A stretch of DNA of 64,000 bases from Rhabditophanes sp. KR3021 (Eukaryota > Nematoda > Chromadorea > Rhabditida > Alloionematidae). The translations under genes were made by a program, and so were the position numbers. Below, one piece after another: positions 43,271-55,500 of the stretch. Under the pieces are notes generated by a model that saw only the letters and a program-made list of their open reading frames with translations, did no database searches and was not told the origin of the DNA. The DNA is taken from contig CAUJLY010000003.1 of the NCBI GenBank assembly GCA_963281155.1, positions 1,612,001 to 1,676,000 on the forward strand. The letters are read 5' to 3'. How positions within the stretch are numbered: position 1 is the first letter of the stretch; each line of letters begins with the position of its first letter.

Positions 43271-45664
43271 ATCCAGCCTTTATCAAAATCTGCGTGTAGA
43301 AGATTGAATTCATTGTTAAAAGACGTCTTCACGATAGACGTAATTTAAGCCAAAAACAACTACATAACGAGGTTCTTATTTCAGGAAATAACATTTAGCT
43401 TTTTACATTTTTATTGTTACAATTTTTGGCCTTTTTAATTCTTATAAATTTTTAAAAACATCCTATCTCGAATCACTTTAAAGTCTCGAGATCATCTCGA
43501 AATTTGTTTGAAAATTGACAAAAAACCCGTTTCGTCTCAAATACGTTTTTTTGACAACTTCGTATTGTTATATTATATAAGCAATTTACCTTTACAACTT
43601 CTTTTGCAAACACGTCATTGAAATAATGGCTCTGGTAAGCCAAAAATTTTTACAGATGTTTACTGTGTCATTCTTAAAAATCAGTTCGAGCTTTGTTGCG
43701 TGATAACTTCTCAAAAGTTTTAATATCTACTATGTAATGATGACAATATGAAAGCAATATTTAAGAGTTTGCCTGTAACTTTATCCCAATTGTTTTGCAT
43801 GGCAAGATAAATATTACAATAGAGTATTATTGAGCAATTATTTGTTGCAACGTTTGAATATCCCCAAATGTACATACAAATCAAAAGATTGAGCAATGAA
43901 AAATTTAAATCCATCAGAATTGCACACTTTTGTTGTTCTCTTTGATCTGATTAGTATATTTAGTCAATGTTTGTCAACAGTTTCTTTATAATTCCAATAA
44001 ACAATATGAATTCAGCGTTTGCTCATCAAATTTAATTTACCATAAACATTTGGATGATAATATATCATCTATCCTAACAATGTCTTCAATTGGCTCCACA
44101 AATGTTCTCTCCATTATCAAACTTTCATTTTTTTGCAAATCACTGAAAACCTGACTACAGGCAAGATTTCCTTAAATGTTTAGAAAATGTATAATGCATT
44201 ATTAAACTATTACACAAACATAATCAACATCAACACTCCTTCATCATAATATTATTATATTCATCGCTACAAATTTAGTGTACACTTGATTGCTGCTAAC
44301 AAAAACATTAATATACTTTGTCATGAAACATATACACCAAATAATAAATAAAGGATATTTTGTCGGTATATATTATTATATAATAAGATGAACCAAAAAA
44401 AGCGTCACACCATCTTTCAGAAAATACGATTACCAATAAAAGAAAGACACGTTTTGCCTTCTTCATACAAAGTTAATAGATTTTGTAGCAAAATTGATTT
44501 TTAAATGTGAAATATTTAAACTATATCAAAAGTTTAAATCCACCACAAGGACACTAAATCAACTTTAACCAACAAAATAAATGACTCCAATATTATTTCT
44601 GTGTTACATCACAATTTTATCCTTTCAACAGCAAATATATACCTACTTTGATGTCTATTTTTTATAACTTCCTTTCACATACTATTTTAATTAACATGTG
44701 AATGAAGAAAAATGTAATTAATCTAAACAAAATTTAATACATCTACACATATTTGGTAATAATGTCTTATTTCTGACGACATATCACCACAAACTAAATT
44801 TAATATTTTGTTATTATTAAATGGGCAGAGGTTTTCCCCATTAACTCTAAAAAGGACACCCTCTTTTGAACACGACTGCCTTCAAGAGGTCTGACGATCT
44901 TTGTCTCATATTATTAGGCCTCAACTAAAACATATTCAAATTCTGGTGTGTGCCGATACTTTTAGGTGATACTTAAGTATATATCTATATAATGATAATA
45001 AAATTTCATCCATTACCACCCAAGCCTCGTCTTTCCTTTTGGTAGTATACAAAATTTTCTATTTTATAACAAATGAAAACTAAAAATATTTATTTATTGA
45101 ATATAACAAAACATTTTTATCTTTCATACTACTTCCTCGCACCTATACAAATAAAACCATCTTTAGAAGTGTCTTACCATTTACATATATAATTATATCT
45201 TACTGCAATTCGAATTACCTTCAATCTAATTATTACCAACAAAAATTACTATTACTTATATGACATTTACATTTTTAATTTATTTAATTTGAAGTCAATT
45301 TCATTCAACAGCCGGGCTATCAATTTTCTCGCTAACCGCAACATCTAAATATTTTGACATATACGTGAATATTTTAACGATATAAATCTATATTTATTCG
45401 CAATAGAATATCTAATACCACCAAAAACACCTTGCCATACACTCTTCTACTGGTAAATTTCACCAACCACCTGCTGCTATCTTGTGCGCAATCTTCAGAA
45501 AGCCGCGCCCTCCAGGAACAGGGTCCAGGAAAGGGTCGAAATTTTGGTTATCTTTTTGTAAGAAGAAAGGACGAAAGTGAGAGTTTGTTGTGTATATATG
45601 TGTGGTGGCGACAACACCACAAAATATTCAAATCAATTCCAATCTTTTATCACAACAAGTTGCT
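43271..45664. other. 2.4-kb AT-rich intergenic region
   Basis: No gene was found. A short ATGGCTCTG followed by a GT donor-like site at 43626-43636 is not followed by a usable exon. Short overlapping frames near 45432-45790 belong to the astacin 5' leader and exon 1 read in other phases. The astacin promoter must lie in this stretch. Confidence 0.5.
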
Positions 45665-48600
45665 ATGCCATCTTTTTTATCAAAGAAATCATTGCATCCT
45701 CTAGTATGTATTCTACTCATTCTACTTCTCAACAACGGGTGTTTTTCTCAACAAGTTCGACTACCAGATCAGGCAAATCAAAATATATTTAGGTTACGGC
45801 CGAAACGGTCTGAATCTTCAAAAGCTGAGCAAGATCTCCGGTTTGGACAGACAAAAGAACAGAGAGATAAAGTTCAGTATTATATTCAGAAGATGAATGA
45901 TTTTATGGAAAAACAACATAAAGTAAGTTTTCTTTTTCTTTGATAAATCATATTTTGTAGTCTGAAAGAATCAATCAAAATAAGACTAAAGTTGATGATG
46001 CTTTAAGGGGCTTTTATAGGAAAATGAAAGATGATTCCAATAATGCAATTAGTCCGGAGGAAAATGGTCGTCATTACGAAGGTATTTTAAAAAGTAAAAG
46101 TGTATTAATTGTTTTTGTTTAAAGGCGACATAATTTTAACACCCGATCAAGCAGAAGCAATTTATTCAAGAATGACTGAACAAAATAATACAAGAGTCAA
46201 AAGAAAGTTCATAGGTTCCAAAGTAAGGAGATGGGATCCTCGAAAACCTATTATGTACAGTTTCGATGGAGCACACACTCCTCGTGAACAAAGAATCATC
46301 GAATTAGCACTTGAACATTGGCACAATATAACTTGTTTAAACTTTATTCGGCTAGATGATGAACCCAAAGGAAACAGAATCGTTTTCACAGATGTAGATG
46401 GATGTGCTTCAAATGTTGGAAGACATCCACTAGGTGAGCCTCAGTATGTCTCATTGGCACCTGAATGCATACGTGTAAGTTGATGAAAAGAAAATTTCAA
46501 TCTAAATATTTGCTTCTTTCTCGAATAATGAATTAGTTAACACATATGTTCTGATGCAAAAAACAAGTTATTTTATAAAATGGTTATTTAGTGTTAAGAT
46601 TTATGATATACAATTATGTATATTATAAAGAAGTAGTAGAGATGATCTAAAAAAGACACAGGGTAACGTTGTTTAGTGTAGCAGTTATAGGTGATGATGT
46701 GTATGGATCAAATGTCATTTGGATTCATGAACAAGTATTAATTTTTTGTAAATGTGGATTATTTCAGTTAATAATGATTCATTTGCTTGATTGTCTTAAA
46801 GTTCATTTTGTCTATTTGGATGAAATAAGTTGTAGATGGTGTGTTGTGAAAATATAAATCAAATTTTTGACCGTCTAAAATGATGGATTCTCAGTTATCA
46901 TGTGATCCAAAATAAATACCATGAGACATCCTTAACTAAGGTTTTCCTTTTGTTGTTTTGTGAATTGACGTAAACAAAGGCTAGATCTTTTGAAAGTATA
47001 GGTGTAGGGTAGTTAGACTTTAAAAAAATAACACACTTGCTTCGTTAAATAAATTGTTTTTTGTTGCACAATCTTTTTGATACACATCATTTCTTACATA
47101 ATCAATCAACTTCTCTTTAATTTGTGTCTGGCAATGGGGTATCAAAAGATATCTAGTATTTGAGCAGATTTAAAGTGTCTGGTTTTAGAAGTTAACCAAT
47201 CAATTACGAACCATTTAATCTTTGATTTAAAAAAAGCCCATTTATTTTAAATACCACATTTCAGCTGGGAATAATAACACACGAGGTAATGCATTCTCTT
47301 GGCGCATGGCATGAACAATCAAGACCGGATCGTGATTATTACGTGAATGTTCGTTGGGAAAACATTGATAGAGATTCAAAAGGTCAATTTCTAAAAGAAC
47401 AACCTGCAGATGTTGATTCTGCTGGAGTTCCTTATGATTACGGGAGTATTATGCATTACCGTAGCAAAGCTTTTGCCAGATACGATGATTTGTTTACTAT
47501 AAATACATATATTTCGGATTATCAAAGAACAATTGGGCAAAGAGATCAACTTAGTTTTAATGATATTAGGCTGATGAATAAAGTTTATTGTAGTAACTCA
47601 TGCCCTAGAAAATTGGCTTGTCAGAGAGGTGGATATACGGATCCAAGGAATTGTCTAGACAACGTATGTTTCGGCTTTTCAGATTCATTTCATTTGTAAT
47701 TTAGAAAGCAATTAGATGTCGGTGCCCAGATGGTTTCACAGGCCAACTATGCAATGAAGTAATGCCTGGATATGGTGCCGAATGCGGAGGTCGAATCCAA
47801 GTAACTTCTTCGTGGGCTAGGATTTCATCTCCTGGGTATCCTGCCGAATTCAGAGAAGGTCAAGAATGCTCCTGGCTTTTGTCAGCTCCTAAAGGTTCTC
47901 ATGTTCAATTTCAATTTATTGGTAACTTCGAGATGTATTGCAAAATTAGACATTCACTATGTTCGTTTTCTTCGCAAGCGTATCTAATTCTTGTTTTTTT
48001 TAGGTAAGAACAGTTGATGATTATCAAAACGTTTACTAAATAGGAGACAAGATATTACTTACAAAAATATATTTAAAGACAAATGTGTTCTGTATAGAGC
48101 AATCTTTGAGATTCTCTTTACAATCTCGGGGTGTTTTTTAAATATTGCGTAATTAGTTTGTCCCGGTGTCGATATTTGTCAGCACACTTTGTACGCCCAT
48201 TATGACACCGTACCCAAACGTAGGAGTTTCATCACAATAGAAAAACAATTTGTCTCTCATTTTTCAAAATCTTCAGAATTCTTGTGTCTTTGTCATTTAA
48301 TGGAATGAATGTTCTAAAATTAAGTTGGCCCTTGAAACGTAATTTCGATGTCTCTTGTTTACTTCGCCTGACGCTCCACAGTAAAACAGGCTTTTTACCA
48401 ATTCTCCAAAAGATACTGACTAAACTTCAATATCAGCAGACATGTCGACTAAGACGTCGGTTCATTAAATCCCTTGTCTTGCTTGAGAGACTCAGCTTTC
48501 TTCAAATTATCTACTAATTTTTCCAACAATTCGACATAACACATTTTCTTTCTGTTTCAAAAGTCTTCATAACCTCACTTCTCAATTCGGAGCATACTTG

Positions 48601-49817
48601 CTTCCTTCAAATGTATCCAAGATTGGTGGTATCGTTGATTGTGGTACCACGGGGTTGGCAGTTGTCTTGCTTCCTTTCACAATTTCGGATTCATCGTTAT
48701 GATTCGAATCTTGTTCCATTATAATGACCTCATGTTCTTTAAGAAGCTATCCAAAGAGGCAATAGCCTAATTTCTTTAGTGTTTATTTTTATATCGTCAT
48801 CTTTGTAGAGTTGTAACAAGTCACCATCCGTACAAATCAGTTTTTCTTGATAATCTTCCACTGCAAAAAGACGTGTTCCTCCTAAAGTTAATTCAGTTGG
48901 TCCATTTAGATCTTCTTGCAAGCGTTTGACTTAGTACTTCCATGTCTGTAACATTGATGATTGTGTTTGAATATTGACAACTTACCTCTGCATTGCGTCT
49001 TGCCCTATTGTGGCGCTTCTTCCTAACGGAGCACATGAATCATCAGTAACAATGACCTTCCAGGGACGTTTAGTGCTTCTAGGATCTTTTAATTTACGTT
49101 TCACCATTTTATTGTCAATTTAAGTGATACTTAAAATATCTTTGAGAGATGTAGCTGATTTAAAAATTAAGCAAAAATACTCTCAACAAACCTTTTGTCT
49201 TCTTAAAACAAAGTGTTGTTGAAATTTATTTTTTAATAACATTAAAAATGATTTCGCCGCTATATATTGAACAATCTTTCAGGTATGGATTATGTAGAAA
49301 TAAGAAACTCTACCGATTTTGCTAATACAGGAATGAGATATTGCTGTTTCGGCACTCCTACTGCATCAATTATATCGGCAACGGAAGATATGGTTGTTTT
49401 ATTCAGATCGTTTTATCGTGGTGGAAAAGGTTTTCAAGCGCAGTTTAGATCTATTGGACATTCTGGTGAATGGCTGGCATGGTCTCCATATTCAGCTTGT
49501 TCAGCTTCTTGTGGTAGTTGTGGAACAAGGCGGAGAACTAGAAAGTGTAGTACTTCGTCGTTTTGTTTGGGTAATGATTCAGAAACAGAAGTTTGTAATA
49601 GACAGCCGTGCAAAGGAATTTGCCCTAAAAAGAGGACTGAAGATTCGCAGTGTGGTGGTTTATTAGCCTTGTTAAAGGGTGTTGAATGTAATAGGTAAGT
49701 AAATCAACTGAAATGCATGTTAATAAATTCTTCTTTAGCGAAAAAGTAATGAATGAAAGTTGCGATGAAGTATGCTGCTCAGGTTTTTCTCTAGTAAATG
49801 GCATTTGTACCAAATAA
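45665..49817 (+). CDS. secreted astacin metalloprotease with EGF, CUB and TSP1 domains
   Basis: Seven exons: 45665-45922, 45961-46081, 46125-46474, 47265-47663, 47705-47960, 49283-49694, 49739-49817; 624 aa. Signal peptide (HPLVCILLILLLNNGCFS); a propeptide of about 130 residues ending VKRK; a catalytic domain with zinc site THEVMHSLGAWHEQSRPDRD, fully canonical, and Met-turn SIMHY. An EGF module follows (CQRGGYTDPRNC...CRCPDGFTGQLC), then CUB (ECGGRIQV, SSPGYPAEFREGQECSW, DYVEIRNSTDFANTG), TSP1 (WLAWSPYSACSASCG) and a Cys-rich tail. This order is that of nematode NAS subgroup V (DPY-31, HCH-1, NAS-36/37), which act in cuticle collagen processing, hatching or moulting. Exon 5's donor (GTTCGT at 47961) is poor but is the only one that rebuilds the CUB Cys and frame. 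The intron after it (1,322 nt) carries two antisense coding remnants. Confidence 0.92.
48060..48530 (-). pseudogene. decayed antisense copy of the DDX1-intron nested gene, in astacin intron 5
   Basis: Minus-strand pieces in shifting frames include KILKNERQIVF, YCDETPTFGYGVIMGVQSVL, TNIDTGTN and IFKKHPEIVKRISKIAL. They correspond in order to [41 protein letters not shown] and [16 protein letters not shown] of the frame at 54640-54873. Several frameshifts and stops separate the pieces, so this copy is dead. Both copies are antisense to their host gene and sit in unusually large introns. Confidence 0.6.
48590..49107 (-). pseudogene. spliced antisense reading frame (MVKR...) in astacin intron 5
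   Basis: ATG at 49107. Exon 48986-49107 reads MVKRKLKDPRSTKRPWKVIV then TDDSCAPLGRSATIGQDAMQ. A 40-nt intron with GTAAGT donor and TTACAG acceptor (48946-48985) fits this genome. After it the frame breaks. A second frame continues as LNGPTELTLGGTRLFAVEDY and LYKDDDIKINTKEIRLLPLW. Beyond a further shift comes EHEVIIMEQDSNHNDESEIV and an Ala/Thr/Pro-rich stretch to about 48590. The genuine intron implies a real gene in the recent past. It abuts the decayed copy at 48060-48530 on the same strand, so the two may be parts of one larger inserted gene. Confidence 0.5.
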
Positions 49818-50569
49818 AGCCTCAAATATATATTTGGTCGAGTGTAAGATCTCTCATTTAATCTAATTATACCATTTATTATTAGTTTTAATGCTAACCA
49901 TGTCAAACTCTTTCTCAATAAGTGAACAAAAAGCTTTTATCCTTTCTATTGTAATGTTATTAGGAAATTTGTTTAATTTTTCATCTTCATATTATATGGT
50001 TGCGTATGTTTGTTTAAATTGGTGAAATTTTCATTTTAAAGTAAATTGTCATTTCTAAGAAATGGAAAATCATTGGCCTTCAATTTCTTATAGTATTTTA
50101 ATAAAAGTTTCGATCTGAAATGCCTTGTCATCATTTTTAACAAATATAATTGTTAAAAGCTGATTTAAAATAAAATTTTCAAAGCTGTGTACCAGCGAAC
50201 CAGAACAATCTTTTAAAAGTTGATTTGAGGCGGTTTTAACTTATTAAGAGAACACACATTTTTGTTATTAAGAATTTTTATGAATATTCATAACGTTTCA
50301 TTGTATTATTAGATAAAATTAGGAAAGCGAAAATAATTTGTGGTCGCAATTAATTGTGTAACTTTACATCAATTACAATATAAAAAAGTGGCATTTATCT
50401 GTGAATAATGAAACAAGAATTTGTAAAGTGCTTATTAAAACTTATAATTAATAGACGCATGTATGTAACGTATTTAACCTGGTCTCATTTAAGATCTGGA
50501 TGTTCAAGCTTTGAACACAGAAGAGAAACGCAACGTCTTTAATATTTTAAAATCGAATTTATTGTCAGA
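49818..50569. other. intergenic, no gene seen
   Basis: The astacin 3' end (AATAAA at 49813 overlaps the stop) and AT-rich spacer. Nothing coding was recognised. Confidence 0.4.
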
Positions 50570-50995
50570 AGTGGTTATGAATTAAATTAGATAATAGTTA
50601 GTAAAAAATGAATGATTTTAAAATCTACTACAGATATTAAATGGAATGGTCCAGCAACTCTATACATATGCTCTTCTGCTTCATCATGGCAGAATTTCAA
50701 ACTCAATTGGGTTTCTGATTCGAATTCGATGGTTTATAGTTTAAAATCGTCATTTCTTATTTTATTTCACTAGATATTTGCCTGAATATTTGCTAGTTCC
50801 ATAAAATAAGCAAAATCCATTAAGCCTTCCAGTTTCTATTTCTTCATAAATGATTGAAATAAATTCAACTAAGCCAGTGACATTCAATCTCTCTCCACGT
50901 GTGAATTAATGACATCCCAATTGTTGGTTCTTATGATGTGTCTCCAAGTTTTAATATCATAATTATCATTTTCTCTATTAGCCACAAAAAATAAA
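50570..50995 (-). pseudogene. decayed minus-strand reading frame
   Basis: Protein-like pieces read from 50995 downwards: NRENDNYDIKTWRHIIRTNN, WDVINSHVER, then in another frame LNVTGLVEFISIIYEEIETG and RLNGFCLFYGTSKYSGKYLV, a stop, and IEFESETQLSLKFCHDEAEE with HMYRVAGPFHLI. At least two frame breaks. The family is not recognised. It lies directly beside the inverted Zwilch fragment on the same strand but shows no similarity to Zwilch. Confidence 0.35.
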
Positions 50996-51017
50996 TAAAC
51001 TTGTTTTTTTGAATTGC

Positions 51018-51605
51018 AACTAAAAAGAACTTTCTAGAAGAGTTGCTAACCAAGTATATAAAGATCATAGTTTAATTTGCACGTTTAAAAAGTAACATAT
51101 AATTAACTGAAAAGGGAAGACGTTATCTAAGTAAAAAGAGAAGTTACATATTATAGTAAAAGTGAAAAATACAAGTTATTATATAAGTCATGAAAAATAA
51201 GTTATTATTTAAGAATCAAAAAAGAAGTTATGTATTTAATATGAAGTAATTATTTTATTGGCAATTTTTAAATGACAACACTTTATACAATGTTCAATTA
51301 TAGTTTACAAAGTTAGTGTAATTGAGTACTGATCTCATGGATTGATGTCACTGTTCCATGATACCCACCGGCTGTTTGGATACTCATACCAATGTGTTCG
51401 AAGAGATATCCATCATAATCGAGTGATTTGCTTGTACTGATCAATCAAATCCATAGTCAATCTAAATACTCATAAGGAGAGATATTCTCAAAAGTAGCCA
51501 CCAATAACTTAGCAAATTGCAATCCCAAATGATAAGGAGTAAGGTGCATAACCTTATCTTCAATAGAACCTTCTAAGAAGAATATATCTTCATACAATTT
51601 TATTG
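51018..51605 (-). pseudogene. inverted, internally deleted copy of the Zwilch 3' end
   Basis: Read on the minus strand, this matches the Zwilch locus from about 9036 to 9946. It holds the coding segment around EDKVMHLTPYHLGLQFAKLL, then jumps near 9207 to 9438 and continues through the Zwilch stop and 3' flank to the TTCTAGAAAGTTCTTTTTAG at about 9935. The jump removes the end of exon 1, the 41-nt intron and the start of exon 2. One unit of the direct repeat at 9770-9903 is also absent. Similarity is high along most of its length, including noncoding flank, so this is a DNA-level duplication, not a retrocopy. The next 190 bp (51606-51800) have a coding-like look but no assignment. Confidence 0.85.
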
Positions 51606-51800
51606 TCGCTTATCGAAAGAGGGAGGGAAGCTCCTTCAATTCAAAGCGGAATTTGGAGTGTACCAATTTGCTTAATCTTTGGCTTGAATGTCTCAGCTAA
51701 GTTAATCGCCAAAACATTACGTTCAGTTATTGGGGAGGAAAAGACATTCCACTTCTTTGCGGATGATGGTTTCTGCTTTGAAAAGAGAATCTAAATAAAA

Positions 51801-52510
51801 ATGATCAAATTAAGTACATATAAAAAATTTGAATTTACAATTAAAAGATAATATTAGGGTATAGCTTGTTTTCCATTTTAAGTAAAGTTTACATTTTGAG
51901 CCTGATTCTATGAAATTTTGCATTTTAAATTACTGTCAACATTAATATTTTGCATTAATATGCTTATTTATGAACATTTGGACGATATTTATAATGATGA
52001 TTTTTGTCAAATCCTTCATCAATTCCTTCAAGATGGCTCATTCAAGACACTCTCTACTCATGACAATAAGTCACAAAATGTGAGCAATTGAAATAGTAAT
52101 TAAGGTATACTACAAGCTTCGTTAATTATAATAATAATGTCTGACAATTGCAGAGATTCATAATACGTTTTTTTACTTCCTAGTGAATCCTGTAAATTTA
52201 GGGGACACTCATTGTGCTTATGATTTAAAATATTGCTGCACTGAAAGTTAAGTTATTTATCTATTGTTTGCTGCTATTTATCCAAATAAATATTATTATC
52301 AGAAACATATATGTTCCTAAAAATGAGGCAATATTTTAGGCAGATCGTTCTAATATATTTTGACCTTCAATGAATGTTGCTTATGTTATGGATACATATT
52401 AAATGCCAACCGTTTACTCATTTGTTTTCCCAGAACGATAATGATTGGAATGCTATATAATGAGTTTATCACAATTGCTGTAACTATTTTGAAATATAAA
52501 CCACAACAGA
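51801..52510. other. intergenic, DDX1 promoter region
   Basis: AT-rich spacer upstream of DDX1. No gene or clear motif was found. Confidence 0.4.
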
Positions 52511-55500
52511 ATGGCTGCTTTTGAAGATTTAGGAGTTATTCCAGAATTAGCGGAAGCCGTTGAAAGAATAGGATGGAAGTAAGTTGTTATCTCTATTCAA
52601 AATCTCATTACCTCTTTATTTAGTCTGCCAACAGACATTCAAGCTGAAGGCATCCCAGCAATCCTAGGCGGTGGTGATGTTCTCATGGCTGCTCAAACAG
52701 GATCAGGCAAAACCGGAGCCTTCTGTCTTCCAGTCCTCCAAATAGTCTGGGAAACAATGAAATACTCATCTAATCCTCAACCTACCGAACCGCAAGAAGA
52801 AGATAATTCTTGGAAAATTAATCCACAAGACAAGACTTCTGCAATGGGTAATTAGCTTTGTTATAGACTAATTTATTACATTACTAAATCTATTTTAGAG
52901 ATAAATGGATCCTCTTTGCACACAACAAACGACAAGATTTGGAATGGTGGAAGATGTAATTTTGGAGTCAAGTGGAAAGGGCAGTTCTATTATGAAGTTT
53001 TCTGCGAGGCTGGTGACTTGTTCAGAGTTGGATTCGGTACCCAATCAGCTAACTTGAATCTAGGAATGGATAAGGGTGGTTTTGGATTTGGAGCTACTGC
53101 AATGAAGTCCAATAACAAAGTTTTTGAAGGTTACGGAGAAAAGTTTGGAGCTGGAGATTACATCGGTTGTTATATTGACTTGGAAAAGAAAGAAATATTC
53201 TTTTCAAAAAATGGAATAACCTTCCCCACAGCGTTTAAAATTCCCCCAAATTTATGCAAAGAAATATTCTGTCCGATGATTGCTATGAAGAATGCCAAAT
53301 GTGTCGTCAATTTCGGGCAAACTCCATTCAAGCATATGCCATCATCCGATTTTAAAGCTATATGCGCTAGTGCCACAGGAGAATCCAAAAGAACAATAGC
53401 CAGCATGGGTGGTCCAACAGAAAAAGAGGTGCTAAGTCTCCATTGTGTATCATTGTGGAGTCTTCTAAAGAACTAGCTTTACAAACGCACGACCAACTAA
53501 CTAAATTTAGCACATTTTTGGAAGAGCCAACTGTCAAAAATACTTTAGTATCGGGAGCTCTTTCGACTAAGGAACAGGAAAAAATGCTGCTGCAAGGCTC
53601 AGACATAATGACGTGTACTCCAGGCCGTCTCATAGACTTGGTTGAACACGGCAAAATAGACTTAAGATTCGTCAAGTTTTTTGTACTCGATGAGGCTGAC
53701 GCTCTAGTTTCGGGCACACAGAACCATTGGGGAATCCTTAAAAAGTTGTATGGGAAGATGATTAAGAGTGAATCGGTGGCCTTGAGATTACAAGTAATTG
53801 TATGCTCGGCAACTTTGCATAATCCGATGATTGACAAGTTGGCTCGTGAAATGATGTCGTTCCCGCAATGGGTTGATTTGAAAGGACAGGATTCTGTACC
53901 TGATTCTGTGCATCATGTGGTTGTTATGGTTGATCCAGTTGAGGATAAGGCTTGGATTAGATTGCGAACTGGGAGAGGGGGTCTTAATGTTTTAACTGAC
54001 AGAATTCATGCCAAAGATCAAATTAAGGCTGGAAGTACAGAACCTAATACGTTGTCTGAAGGAGTAAAGATCCTGAAAATGGAGTATTGCGCAATGGTAA
54101 GACTATTTCCTTACATGAGTTTTATTGATTATGTTATCTAGGCAATCGAAAAAATGGCAATGACCCAGGCTATTATCTTCTGCAGAACGAAAGTAGATTG
54201 CGACAATTTAGAAAAGTTTTTCCAACGCAGGGGAGAGGCTTTTAATTGTGTTGTAATGCATGGAGACAGATCACCTGAAGAAAGGAATGCCAATCTTCTA
54301 AAATTCAAAGAAAAAGCCGCTAATTTTTTAATTTGCACAGATGTCGCTGCCCGAGGACTCGATATTTCTGGCCTACCATACGTAATTAACATGACTTTGC
54401 CGAGTCCTGAGGAAAAAGCCAATTATTTGCATCGAATTGGACGGGTAGGGAGGTCTGAAGTGATGGGTTTGGCAATTTCATTCGTTTCTACAAAGCCTGA
54501 AAAAGTTTGGTAAGTGTTTGCGATGTTAACTAATTTAATTTTAAATTTAGGTAAGTGAAGAACAGTCAAATATTCTACACAAAAAATGGTTGATATACGT
54601 TTGTTAGAAAGAGACAACGATATTAAATTAGACTAAATATTATTTAAGAATATATTTTAAAGAGGAATAGATTTTGTTCAGAGCAGTTTTTGAGACTCTT
54701 TTAACAATTTCAGTGTGCTTCTCAAGCATTACATCATTCGATTGTCCTGACGCGTGGATGTTGGTCAATTCATTTCGAAAGTCCATTGTGATAGCGTATT
54801 CAAGAGCTTCCTTTAAAGACAATTCATCACAATAGAAAGCCAGAATTTGTGTTTTATTTTCCACAATCTCCATAGTTTTTGCAACGTGATCGCAAAGTCT
54901 ACCTCTTAGTTGCCTGAAACACTGCCATAGAAGATTTCCTTCTTAAATCCAGCCATCATCTTTTCCGGCAACTTAACATCAGATAATTCCCTTTCGTTTT
55001 CATAAATCTCCTTACCTTCAGTTCTTAATTTGACACATACTCTCTTTTTCAAACTAAATCTAAAGTGGCTGACATCATTAAAAGTCGATTTACAGCTATT
55101 ACACGCGTAATCCAATCCACTCACAATTTCAGGTTTACTGTTATGTTCTAGAGTTTCTTTCATTTGATAGACTTCATGTTGATTAAGTAAATACGTATAA
55201 GTTAAGCAAAAGCGCTTTAACAATCACTGTATTCTTAAAACATAATTAAATTTATTTTTATTTTGCTATATAATCAACAATTTTGACAGGTATCATCAAT
55301 GCCAATCAAAAGGAAAAGAATGCACCAATGCCAATTTGACTAAAGACAAAGGATGTGCCATTTGGTATAATGAAATTGAATGTCTACAAGAAGTCGAAGA
55401 ACATCTAGGAGAAACTATCCAATTAGTAACCACCGACTTTCAAATTCCGAAGAATGTGTTTGATGGAAGAGTCGTCTACGGCATGAAAAACAAACAACGC

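Noticed and set aside
45432..45792. Alternative frames around the astacin start
   Set aside because: They overlap exon 1 in other phases. Only the frame with the signal peptide continues into the protease.
51018..51605. Zwilch-like segment as a working second gene
   Set aside because: It lacks the first two-thirds, has a large internal deletion and no start codon.
53367..53837. 156-codon minus-strand frame opposite DDX1
   Set aside because: It is a shadow of the conserved helicase motifs on the plus strand.
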